Shown: positions 1-6,541 of the stretch, in pieces
Layout of the letters: every line of letters starts with the position of its first letter
Position numbering within the stretch: the stretch's first letter is position 1
Assembly (NCBI GenBank): GCA_035266685.1
Contig: DATFMX010000063.1
Span: 1 to 7,509, forward strand
Direction of reading: 5' to 3'
Length of the DNA: 7,509 nt
Source: VRUE01 sp035266685
GTDB taxonomy: Bacteria; Actinomycetota; Thermoleophilia; Solirubrobacterales; 70-9
Position numbers and translations under genes: made by a program
The notes under the pieces: generated by a model
The model's database searches: none
What the model saw: the letters and a program-made list of their open reading frames with translations, nothing else
Told to the model about the DNA's origin: nothing

Positions 1-1
1 T

Positions 2-1075
2 ATGAAGGTGGGGATCGTCGGATTGCCGAACGCGGGGAAGTCGACCCTGTTCAACGCGCTGACCAAGGGCGGCGCGCAGACCGGCGACTACCCGTTCACG
101 ACGATCGAGCCCAACGTGGCGATTGCCCAGGTGCCGGACGAGCGCCTGCGCCAGGTGGGGGAGACGGTCCGCAGCTCGGAGCTGGTGCCGGCGACGATCT
201 TCTTCCACGACATCGCCGGCCTGGTCAAGGGCGCCTCCGAAGGCGAGGGCCTGGGCAACAAGTTCCTCGCCTCGATCCGCGAGACCGACGCGATCTGCCA
301 TGTCGTCCGCTGCCACGAGGACACCGGTGTGCCGCATCCCGACGGCCGGGTCGACCCGATCGCCGACATCGAGACGATCGAGACCGAGCTCGTCCTCTCC
401 GACTACGAGCAGGCCGAGCGCCGGCTCGATCGCGTCCGCAAGGGCGCCAAGTCCGGCGACGCCGACGCGATCGCCGAGCGCGACTGGCTCGAGCTGGTGG
501 TCGAGGCGCTAGCCGCCGGCAGGCCGGCGCGCTCGGTGCCGGTCCCCGAGGGCGCCGAGCACGGGCCGGCCAACCTGCAGGCGCTGACCTCGAAGCCGAT
601 CCTCTACGTCGCCAACGTCGACGAGGGCGACGCCGAGCCGCCCGCCGCGGTCACCGCCCACGCGGCCGAGGTCGGTGCCGCGGTGGTCGCCGTCAGCGCC
701 CGGATCGAGGGCGAGCTGGCCGAGCTCGACCCCGAGGAAGCGGCGGAGATGCGCGAGTCCTACGGGGTCGAGGGCTCCGGCCTCGACCGCCTCGTCCGCG
801 CCGCCTACGAGCTGCTCGAGCTGATCACCTTCTTCACCGCCGGCGAGGACAAGGAAGCGGTTGCGCGCGAACTGCGGCGCGGCGCGACCGCGCTGGAGGC
901 CGCGGGGACGATCCACACCGAGATCCAGGAAGCGTTCGTCAAAGCCGAGGCGATCGGCTGGCGCGAGCTGGTCGAGTGCGGCGGCTACGCGCCGGCCCGC
1001 GACAAGGGTCTGCTGCGGATCGAGGGCCGCGACTACCTCGTCCAGGACGGCGACGTCATAACCATCAAGGTGTAG
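2..1075 (+). CDS. ychF: Ribosome-binding ATPase YchF (Obg-family P-loop protein)
   Basis: This is a complete 357-residue YchF/OLA1-type P-loop NTPase, close to the family's usual length of about 363. Seen in sequence: the G1 loop GLPNAGKST (residues 7-15), a switch I PFTTI (31-35), the G3 DIAGLVKGAS (70-79) followed by GEGLGNKF, and a G4 position that reads NVDE (205-208). The C-terminal part from about residue 275 (LITFFTAGE through the LVQDGDVITIKV end) is the TGS domain. Known of the family: the altered G4 (not NKxD) goes with ATP rather than GTP preference, and the proteins bind ribosomes and act in stress and translation control in the cytoplasm. The ATG lies one base from the window edge, so its ribosome binding site cannot be seen. 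The next gene starts 9 bases after the stop, which suggests co-transcription. Confidence 0.96.
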   Translation: MKVGIVGLPNAGKSTLFNALTKGGAQTGDYPFTTIEPNVAIAQVPDERLRQVGETVRSSELVPATIFFHDIAGLVKGASEGEGLGNKFLASIRETDAICHVVRCHEDTGVPHPDGRVDPIADIETIETELVLSDYEQAERRLDRVRKGAKSGDADAIAERDWLELVVEALAAGRPARSVPVPEGAEHGPANLQALTSKPILYVANVDEGDAEPPAAVTAHAAEVGAAVVAVSARIEGELAELDPEEAAEMRESYGVEGSGLDRLVRAAYELLELITFFTAGEDKEAVARELRRGATALEAAGTIHTEIQEAFVKAEAIGWRELVECGGYAPARDKGLLRIEGRDYLVQDGDVITIKV

Positions 1076-1084
1076 CGTCCGGCC

Positions 1085-2074
1085 ATGGACCAGGGAGCGC
1101 GCTTTCCGCGGGTCGCCGCCAAGACGGGCCACTACGAGAGCTTTTATGTGAAGGCCTGCCGGCCCGGCGGCGGGCAGGGCGTCTGGATCCGCCACACGGT
1201 CCACAAGCGCCCCGGGGCCGAGCCCAACGCCTCGATCTGGTTCGTCCTCTTCGACCGCGAGGCCGAGGGGCCGCGGGCGACCAAGGCCACCGTGCCCGCC
1301 GGCGAGCTCTCCGTTCCCGGCGACGGCTGGATCCGCGTCGCCGACGCCGAGATCGGCCCCGGCAGGGCGCGCGGCGCGGTCGGCGGCGACAACCTGACCG
1401 CGGCCTGGGACCTGAGCTTCTCCGGCGGGGCCGAGCCTTGCAAGTACCTGCCCTCCGATCGCCTCTACGAGACCCGCCTGCCGAAGACGAAGTTCGTCGC
1501 CCCCTATCCCGACGCCCGCTTCGACGGCCGGCTCGAAATCGACGGCGAGACGATCGAGCTCGACGGCTGGCCGGGGATGATCGGCCACAACTGGGGGACC
1601 GAGCACGCCGAGCGCTGGGTCTGGCTCGAGGGCAGCGGCTTCGCCGACTCGCCCGGGACCTACTTCGACGCCGGCGCGGCGCGGATCAAGCTCGGACCGT
1701 GGACGACGCCATGGGTGCCCTCCGGGATGCTGATGCTCGAAGGCGAGCCGCACCGGCTCGGCGGCTTCGGCCATATCCGCGGCGCGACGATCGAGGAGTC
1801 GGCCGGCGAGTGCCGCTTCGTCCTCCCGGGCAAGGACGTCGTCGTCCGCGGACGCCTCTCCGCCCCGAAAAAGGACTTCGTCGGCTGGATCTACGCCGAC
1901 CCCGACGGGCCCGAGCACAACACGATCAACTGCTCGGTCGCCGACCTCGAGCTGACGGTGGAGCGGCCTACCCTGCCGGCGCTCCGCCTGGATCTCCCGG
2001 CGGGCGGTGCGTATGAGCTGGGCATGAGGGAGACGGATCACGGCATTCCGATTCAGCCTTTTCCGGACGGCTGA
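1085..2074 (+). CDS. Lipocalin-like CrtC/AttH/tocopherol-cyclase-type protein, function unknown
   Basis: This 329-residue protein has no signal peptide or membrane segment. It is rich in alternating beta-type sequence with many Trp, Gly and Asp residues. The segment GMIGHNWGTEHAERWVWLEG (164-183) resembles the GHxWG-type core motif of the CrtC (carotenoid hydratase)/AttH lipocalin-like superfamily and of tocopherol-cyclase-like proteins. GHYESFYVKA (15-24) near the start and RETDHGIPIQPFPDG (315-329) at the very end look like conserved family ends, so the frame is probably intact. The substrate cannot be told from the sequence; a hydrophobic ligand or isoprenoid is only an inference from the fold family. 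The ATG is 9 bases after the ychF stop, with only a weak AAGGTG upstream, so translation may be coupled to ychF. The last 107 bases overlap the convergent SpoIID-like gene. Being a gene is nearly certain; the family is a moderate call. Confidence 0.75.
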   Translation: MDQGARFPRVAAKTGHYESFYVKACRPGGGQGVWIRHTVHKRPGAEPNASIWFVLFDREAEGPRATKATVPAGELSVPGDGWIRVADAEIGPGRARGAVGGDNLTAAWDLSFSGGAEPCKYLPSDRLYETRLPKTKFVAPYPDARFDGRLEIDGETIELDGWPGMIGHNWGTEHAERWVWLEGSGFADSPGTYFDAGAARIKLGPWTTPWVPSGMLMLEGEPHRLGGFGHIRGATIEESAGECRFVLPGKDVVVRGRLSAPKKDFVGWIYADPDGPEHNTINCSVADLELTVERPTLPALRLDLPAGGAYELGMRETDHGIPIQPFPDG

Positions 2075-3182
2075 CCAGCTTGCCGTTGACGAACTTGCGG
2101 AAGCTCATCCAGCGGTCGTAGGCGTCCAGCGCCGCTTGCAGCTGGTCCCCGCGGACCTTCGACGCTCCCCCGGTGCCGTAGAGCTTCGCCCAGACGATCC
2201 GCGGCGAGGCGCCGCGTTTGGTGATGACGACGCGCTTCAGCTGCCCCTTCAGCTTGGCGCCGAGCTTGGCGCTGATCTCGCGGCCACTGAAGCTGAGCTT
2301 CCAGGAGTGCAGCGGGCAGGCGCCGTCGTAGGGGTCCGGGACGCCGACGAGGTAGGGGACCGGCAGGCCGAAGAAGACGTTCTGCACGCTCTCGGTGTGG
2401 CCGCCCGAGCAGGCGGAGAAGAACGTCTCCGCGACCTTCCCCCCGTACATCACCACCTGCCCCTTGGTCAGGTCCGCCGCCCGGTTGCCCTGCGGCGCCT
2501 CGCTCTCCAGCCCGCCGTAGACCTGGCTGCGGGTGTCGGCGTAGAGGTCGAAGCCGTTGCCGCCGACCTGGTCGGCCAGCGCGTAGGAGCGGGCGGCGAC
2601 CGCCTGCGCCTGCAGCGCCGCCAGCGGCCAGGAGGCCGGCGACTCGTTCGGCACGACGCCCTTGACGTACTGGTCGACCGGCAGCGCGTTGACCGCGTTC
2701 AGCGAGCCGTGGCTTTCCGCCGTCGGCACGACCTCGAGCGCGCCGCGGTAGACGCGGCCGTTGATCGAGACGCGCCCCCGGCCGGCGGCGCGCAGCTTGC
2801 GACCGCAGTTGGCCAGCGCCTTGCCGCCCGCGCCTCGCAGCTGCACGCCGCGGCCGATGCGACGGGCGACGTAACGGCGCCGCGGGTCGAGCGACTTGCC
2901 GCAGGCGCTGCTCGCGTCGCCGAACCCGACGTCGCCGCCGCTGACGTCGATCAGCACCCGCACGATCCGCGGCCCGCTCAACGCGCGGACCGTCGTCCCC
3001 GAGTAGTAGTGGCTGAGGATGAAGCGGTAGCCCTTGCCGTGCTTGGCGTAGCCGTAGGCGCCGTACTGGCTCATCCCGACGCCGTGGCCGAAGCCGTGAC
3101 CGCTGACGACCCAGCGCACGCCGGCCTGGGCGTTCGGGGCCAGGAGGAGGAACAGCAGCAGGGTGGTCAGGCGCAGGCGCAT
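1968..3182 (-). CDS. Secreted SpoIID/LytB-domain protein (peptidoglycan lytic transglycosylase family)
   Basis: This is a 404-residue exported protein. The N-terminal signal peptide has a short MRLRL n-region, a leucine core, and a likely cut after AQA at residue 20. Directly after it comes GHGFGHGVGMSQYGA (28-42), a hallmark SpoIID motif. The SpoIID core follows at about 145-270, with YRGALEV, LPVDQYVKGVVPNESPASWP (167-186), the AQAVAARSYAL helix (192-202), and FFSACSGGHTES (254-265). Glu180 in PNESP aligns with the glutamate proposed as the catalytic acid in SpoIID. Known of the family: SpoIID cleaves glycan strands of stem-peptide-stripped peptidoglycan during sporulation, but non-sporulating actinobacteria also carry homologues, presumably for wall remodelling. 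The last roughly 35 residues (370-404) are Pro-, Ser- and Cys-rich, look unlike the domain, and are read antisense to the end of the convergent gene. Start: ATG with a poor GAGCGAGAG upstream. Confidence 0.9.
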   Translation of the reverse strand: MRLRLTTLLLFLLLAPNAQAGVRWVVSGHGFGHGVGMSQYGAYGYAKHGKGYRFILSHYYSGTTVRALSGPRIVRVLIDVSGGDVGFGDASSACGKSLDPRRRYVARRIGRGVQLRGAGGKALANCGRKLRAAGRGRVSINGRVYRGALEVVPTAESHGSLNAVNALPVDQYVKGVVPNESPASWPLAALQAQAVAARSYALADQVGGNGFDLYADTRSQVYGGLESEAPQGNRAADLTKGQVVMYGGKVAETFFSACSGGHTESVQNVFFGLPVPYLVGVPDPYDGACPLHSWKLSFSGREISAKLGAKLKGQLKRVVITKRGASPRIVWAKLYGTGGASKVRGDQLQAALDAYDRWMSFRKFVNGKLVSRPEKAESECRDPSPSCPAHTHRPPGDPGGAPAG

Positions 3183-3238
3183 CTCTCGCTCAACAGATTC
3201 GGGGAGACGGAGTCTCGGCCTGCTCTACGCTTACCGCG
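3183..3238. promoter_or_regulatory. Divergent intergenic region with GAGAC-N3-GTCTC palindrome
   Basis: These 56 bases separate the starts of the minus-strand SpoIID-like gene and the plus-strand aldehyde dehydrogenase, so both promoters must lie here or inside the genes. A perfect inverted repeat GAGAC-GGA-GTCTC occupies 3204-3216, near the middle, and could be an operator. On the plus strand, TACGCT at 3226-3231 fits the TAnnnT pattern of an actinobacterial -10 box. It lies about 7 bases before the aldehyde dehydrogenase ATG, which has no Shine-Dalgarno sequence, so a leaderless transcript is possible. I see no good -35 box for either direction. The region's role follows from gene layout; the operator and leaderless readings are inferences. 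Confidence 0.45.
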
Positions 3239-4684
3239 ATGGCCGCCCGGACGGTGCAAGCAACCGACCACGAGCTTCTCGCCGCCGGGGAGTGGACGGC
3301 AACCGGCGAGTGGGGTGAGGTCGAGAGCCCCTACGACGGCGCCGTCGTCGGCCGGGTCGCGCTCGGCGACGCCGCCCTGGTCGACCGCTGCGCGACCGCC
3401 GCCCGCGCCGCCTTCGAGTCCGGCGGCTTCCCCCAGCACGAGCGCGCCGCCGTGCTCGACCGCGCCGCCGAGCTGGTCGAGCAGCGGATCGACGAGCTGG
3501 CGCTGACGATCGCCGCCGAGGCGGGCAAGCCGCTGAAGACGGCGCAGGCCGAGGCCGGGCGCTGCGTCGACACGCTCACCTTCTCCGCCGTCGAGGCGCG
3601 CAAGCTGAGCGGCGGCACGGTGCCGATGGAGGCCTCGGCGCCGGGCGCCGGCAAGCTCGGCGTGATGCTGCGCGTCCCCTACGGCGTGGTCGGCGCGATC
3701 AGCCCCTTCAACTTCCCGCTCAACCTCGTCGCCCACAAGCTCGGCCCGGCGATCGCCGCGGGCAACGCGGTCGTCCTCAAGCCCGCCGGGCGGACGCCGA
3801 TCTCGGCGCTGAAGCTGGCCCGCATCCTGGTCGAGGCGGGCGTGCCCGAGGGCTGGCTCAGCGTCGTCCCCGGCCCCGGCTCGGAGGTCGGCAACGCGAT
3901 CGTCGAGCACGAGTCGATCGGGGCGCTCAGCTTCACCGGCTCGGCCGAGGTCGGCTGGGGCATCCGCAGCCGCGTCCCGCACAAGAAGGTCAACCTCGAG
4001 CTCGGCTCCAACGCGCCGCTGATCGTCCACAGCGATGGCGACTGGGAGACGGCGGCCGAGAAGGCGAAGCTGCACGCCTTCTCGCACGCCGGCCAGAGCT
4101 GCATCTCGATCCAGCGGATCCTCCTCCACGAGGACGTCGCCGACGCCTTCGTCGAGCGGCTGGTCGCCGACGTCGCGGACCTGCGGGTCGGCGACCCGCT
4201 CGACCCGGAGACCGACGTCGGCCCGCTGATCTCGCCCGGCGACCGCGACCGGGTGAAGGAGTGGATCGACGAGGCGGTCGCCGGCGGCGCCGAGCTGCTG
4301 AGCGGCGGCGAGCTGGTCGACGACGGCCGCTGCCTGGCGCCGACCCTGCTCGGCGCGCCGCCGCGCGAGGCGAAGGTCTGGTGCGAGGAGATCTTCGGCC
4401 CGGTGGCGACGATCGACCGCTACACGGACTTCGCCGAGGCGCTGCGGATGGCCAACGACACCAAGTTCGGCCTACAGGCGGGCGTCTTCACCCGCGACAT
4501 GGGACGCGGCCTGGAGGCCGCGGCGACGCTCGAGTACGGCGGCGTGCTGATCAACGAGGTGCCGACCTTCCGTGCCGACCAGATGCCCTACGGCGGCGTC
4601 AAGGACTCCGGCAACACCCGCGAGGGCCCCGCCTTCGCCGTCCTGGAGCTGACCGAGGAGCGCTTCGTCACCCTGCAGGGCTGA
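3239..4684 (+). CDS. NAD(P)-dependent aldehyde dehydrogenase family protein
   Basis: This 481-residue cytosolic enzyme has the full aldehyde dehydrogenase layout and normal length, and oxidises an aldehyde to an acid (or acyl product) with NAD(P)+. Seen: PFNFPLN with the oxyanion-hole Asn158; the cofactor-binding Lys181 in KPAGRTP; the FTGSAEVG turn (232-239) of the Rossmann fold; the general base Glu254 in LELGSNAP; the nucleophile Cys288 in HAGQSCISIQRI; and EEIFGPV (383-389) with the ribose-contacting Glu384. The LELGSNAP and GQSCISIQRI wording recalls the branch containing phosphonoacetaldehyde, lactaldehyde and GapN-like enzymes more than betaine or retinal dehydrogenases, but the substrate cannot be assigned. 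The ATG at 3239 lacks a Shine-Dalgarno sequence and may be leaderless. The gene is monocistronic: it is divergent from the SpoIID-like gene and convergent with fumC, with a terminator hairpin right after the stop. Confidence 0.95.
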   Translation: MAARTVQATDHELLAAGEWTATGEWGEVESPYDGAVVGRVALGDAALVDRCATAARAAFESGGFPQHERAAVLDRAAELVEQRIDELALTIAAEAGKPLKTAQAEAGRCVDTLTFSAVEARKLSGGTVPMEASAPGAGKLGVMLRVPYGVVGAISPFNFPLNLVAHKLGPAIAAGNAVVLKPAGRTPISALKLARILVEAGVPEGWLSVVPGPGSEVGNAIVEHESIGALSFTGSAEVGWGIRSRVPHKKVNLELGSNAPLIVHSDGDWETAAEKAKLHAFSHAGQSCISIQRILLHEDVADAFVERLVADVADLRVGDPLDPETDVGPLISPGDRDRVKEWIDEAVAGGAELLSGGELVDDGRCLAPTLLGAPPREAKVWCEEIFGPVATIDRYTDFAEALRMANDTKFGLQAGVFTRDMGRGLEAAATLEYGGVLINEVPTFRADQMPYGGVKDSGNTREGPAFAVLELTEERFVTLQG

Positions 4685-4685
4685 C

Positions 4686-4726
4686 CGTTCGCTGTTTGTC
4701 GCCGACAGGTCGACAAACAGCGAACG
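4686..4726. terminator. Bidirectional terminator-like hairpin between convergent genes
   Basis: GTTCGCTGTTTGTCG (4687-4701) and CGACAAACAGCGAAC (4711-4725) are perfect 15-base reverse complements. They extend to 16 bases by pairing C4686 with G4726, with a 9-base loop CCGACAGGT. The structure sits between the stop of the aldehyde dehydrogenase (4684) and the stop of fumC (4729), and so takes up nearly the whole gap. No T-run follows on either strand, as is common for actinobacterial terminators. The stem is less GC-rich than its surroundings. Termination in both directions is inferred from position and symmetry. Confidence 0.8.
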
Positions 4727-4728
4727 CG

Positions 4729-6042
4729 CTACTCGTGCGGGCGGGCCATGCGGCGGTGGTCCAGCGCTTCCTCCAGCACCGACGGCTCGACGCCCTGCTC
4801 GAGCGCGACCTCGCGCAGTGAGCGGCCCGACTCGGCGGCGGCCTTGACGATGTCGGCGGCGCGGTCGTAGCCGATGTGGGGGTTGAGCGCGGTCGCCGTC
4901 GCCAGGGTCGCCTCGGCGTGGCGCTCGGTCATCTCCTCGTTGGCCTCCAGCCCGGCGACGCATTTCTCGTTCAGCAGGCGCGAGGCCGAGGCGAGCAGCT
5001 TCACCGAATCGAGCAGGTCGCGGGCGATCAGCGGCACCCGCACGTTGAGCTCGAACTGGCCCTGGCTGCCGGCCAGCGTGATCGCGGCGTCGTTGCCGAC
5101 CACCTGGGCGGCGACCTGGATCACGACCTCCGGGATCACCGGGTTGACCTTGCCGGGCATGATCGAGGAGCCCTTCTGCAGCTCCGGCAGGCGCAGCTCG
5201 GCGAGGCCGGCGCGCGGCCCCGAGCCCATCAGCGCCAGGTCGTTGGCGATCTTGTTGAGCGAGACGGCGTAGACCTTGAGCGCGCCGGACAGCTCGACCA
5301 GGGCGTCGCGGTTGCCCTGCGCCTCGAAGCGGTCGAGCGGCGCGGAGATCGTCAGGCCGGTGTCGGCGGCGAGCTTCTCGCGCACCTTCCCGGCGAACTC
5401 GGGGTGGGTGTTGAGGCCGGTGCCGGTGGCGGTGCCGCCGAGCGGGATCTGGCCGACCCGGCGCAGCGTCCCCTCGACCCGCTGGATCCCGAGCCGCACC
5501 TGCGCCGCGTAGCCGCCGAACTCCTGGCCGAGCGTCACCGGCACGGCGTCCATCAGGTGGGTGCGGCCGGCCTTGACCGTGTCGGCGAAGCGCTCGGCCT
5601 TCTCGCCCAGCGCCTCCTGCAGACCCTCCATCGCCGGCAGCAGCTCGTGCGTCACCTCGCCCAGCGCCGCCAGGTGGACGGCGGAGGGGAAGACGTCGTT
5701 CGAGGACTGGCCCATGTTGACATGGTCGTTGGGATGGGCCGGGTCGCCGGCGAGCTTTGCGATCACCTCGTTGGCGTTCATGTTCGAGGACGTTCCGGAG
5801 CCGGTCTGGAAGACGTCGACCGGGAACTGGTCGTCGTGCTCGCCCGCGGCGACCGCGTCGCCGGCGTCGGCGATCCGCGCCGCCAGCTCGCCGCCGAGCC
5901 CGCCCAGCTCGCCGTTGGCCCGCGCCGCCGCGGCCTTCAGCCGCCCCAGCCAGCGGACGACCGGCACCGGCACCGGCTCGCCGGACACCGGGAAGTTGTC
6001 GACGGCCTTGGTGGTCTCGCTACCCCAGAGCTGCTCAGTCAA
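4729..6042 (-). CDS. fumC: Class II fumarate hydratase
   Basis: This 437-residue enzyme interconverts fumarate and L-malate in the TCA cycle; the family works as a cytosolic homotetramer without an iron-sulfur cluster. Seen: the substrate loop QTGSGTSSNMNANEV (79-93), HPNDHVNMGQSSNDVFPS (103-120), GRTHLMDAVPVTLGQE (159-174) with the likely catalytic base His162, and the superfamily signature GSSIMPGKVNP (291-301) with the catalytic Ser292. The text after the signature (PVIPEVV) is shared with aspartases. QTGSGTSSNMN, GRTHLMDAVPVTLGQE and GNDAAI match actinobacterial fumarases, so fumarase is favoured. The start is TTG: no ATG lies in frame near the N-terminus, and GGAGGA sits 6 bases upstream. 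The N-terminus starts just before LWG and lacks the usual preceding R.E.D.MG...VP segment of about 15-20 residues. It lies last in a probable operon, 40 bases after the lipoprotein gene. Confidence 0.94.
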   Translation of the reverse strand: MTEQLWGSETTKAVDNFPVSGEPVPVPVVRWLGRLKAAAARANGELGGLGGELAARIADAGDAVAAGEHDDQFPVDVFQTGSGTSSNMNANEVIAKLAGDPAHPNDHVNMGQSSNDVFPSAVHLAALGEVTHELLPAMEGLQEALGEKAERFADTVKAGRTHLMDAVPVTLGQEFGGYAAQVRLGIQRVEGTLRRVGQIPLGGTATGTGLNTHPEFAGKVREKLAADTGLTISAPLDRFEAQGNRDALVELSGALKVYAVSLNKIANDLALMGSGPRAGLAELRLPELQKGSSIMPGKVNPVIPEVVIQVAAQVVGNDAAITLAGSQGQFELNVRVPLIARDLLDSVKLLASASRLLNEKCVAGLEANEEMTERHAEATLATATALNPHIGYDRAADIVKAAAESGRSLREVALEQGVEPSVLEEALDHRRMARPHE

Positions 6043-6048
6043 GATCGG

Positions 6049-6054
6049 TCCTCC
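6049..6054 (-). promoter_or_regulatory. Strong Shine-Dalgarno sequence fixing the TTG start of fumC
   Basis: Read on the minus strand, GGAGGA lies 6 bases upstream of the TTG at 6042-6040. This near-ideal match and spacing support translation from TTG. No ATG or GTG in the same frame lies close by; the next Met in the protein is around residue 88, inside the conserved core. An ATG overlapping the motif is in another frame and meets a stop within a few codons. Confidence 0.8.
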
Positions 6055-6082
6055 ATCGAAGTCGTGGTGGTGGGGAGCGTAT

Positions 6083-6523
6083 TCAGCCGCGCGCCTGGCC
6101 GGCGTCGAAGCCCCGCTTGTAGGTGGCGAGGAAGGTCGCCGGCAGGGGGCGGTTGTCGGGGCTGTAGCGGGCCGCGGCGGTGAGCCGGCGGACCAGCTCG
6201 TCGTGGATTCCTTCGGTCTCTTCGGCGCCGCGTTCGGCCGCTCCGAGCAGGTAGCCGAGCTGCAGGTTCGCCGCGCCGCCTGGTTCGGCGCGCGCCTCCG
6301 CGTTGAGCTTCGTCGTCGCCCGCAGCATCGCCAGGCCGACGGTCGCCAGGTCGCCGGCCTGCTGATTCTTCGGCAGGCATTCCGAGATCAGCACCCCGTC
6401 GCGGCCTTTCTGCAGATAGAAGGAAGGACCTTCGAGGCAGGCGACCGGCGTCGAGTCGTCGGCCCCGCCGCAGCCGCCGAGCAGCCCGAGGCCGAGAGCG
6501 GCGATTGCGGCGACGCGGCACAT
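6083..6523 (-). CDS. Small putative lipoprotein, function unknown
   Basis: This 146-residue protein matches no family I recognise. It has a short hydrophobic leader (AAIAALGLGLLGGC) ending in a lipobox LGGC with Cys18, so the mature form should be lipid-anchored on the outer face of the membrane. The mature part has just two further cysteines, Cys29 (VACLEG) and Cys49 (SECLPK), well placed to form one disulfide. It has a mixed N-terminal part and then a mainly alanine-rich helical region (about 55-115), and ends in TYKRGFDAGQARG. The ATG is preceded at a fitting distance by TAGGATC. It starts 18 bases after the stop of the upstream M15-like gene and lies 40 bases before fumC, so the three are probably co-transcribed. 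A role beside the secreted zinc-site protein in the cell wall is an inference from that pairing only. Confidence 0.8.
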   Translation of the reverse strand: MCRVAAIAALGLGLLGGCGGADDSTPVACLEGPSFYLQKGRDGVLISECLPKNQQAGDLATVGLAMLRATTKLNAEARAEPGGAANLQLGYLLGAAERGAEETEGIHDELVRRLTAAARYSPDNRPLPATFLATYKRGFDAGQARG

Positions 6524-6541
6524 GGCCGCGGATCCTACGAC

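Noticed and set aside
509..2041. Long minus-strand open frame antisense to ychF and the CrtC-like gene
   Set aside because: Its translation is Arg/Gly/Asp/Leu-rich low-complexity text with no domain, and it lies opposite two genes with clear motifs. Such frames stay open because of the high GC third positions.
2136..3506. Plus-strand open frame opposite the SpoIID-like gene and running into the aldehyde dehydrogenase start
   Set aside because: It is antisense to the SpoIID core and out of frame with the dehydrogenase, and its translation is low-complexity.
4876..6183. Plus-strand open frame antisense to fumC
   Set aside because: The opposite strand carries an unmistakable fumarase with all its signatures. 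This frame is repetitive Arg/Gly/Val/Leu text without motifs.
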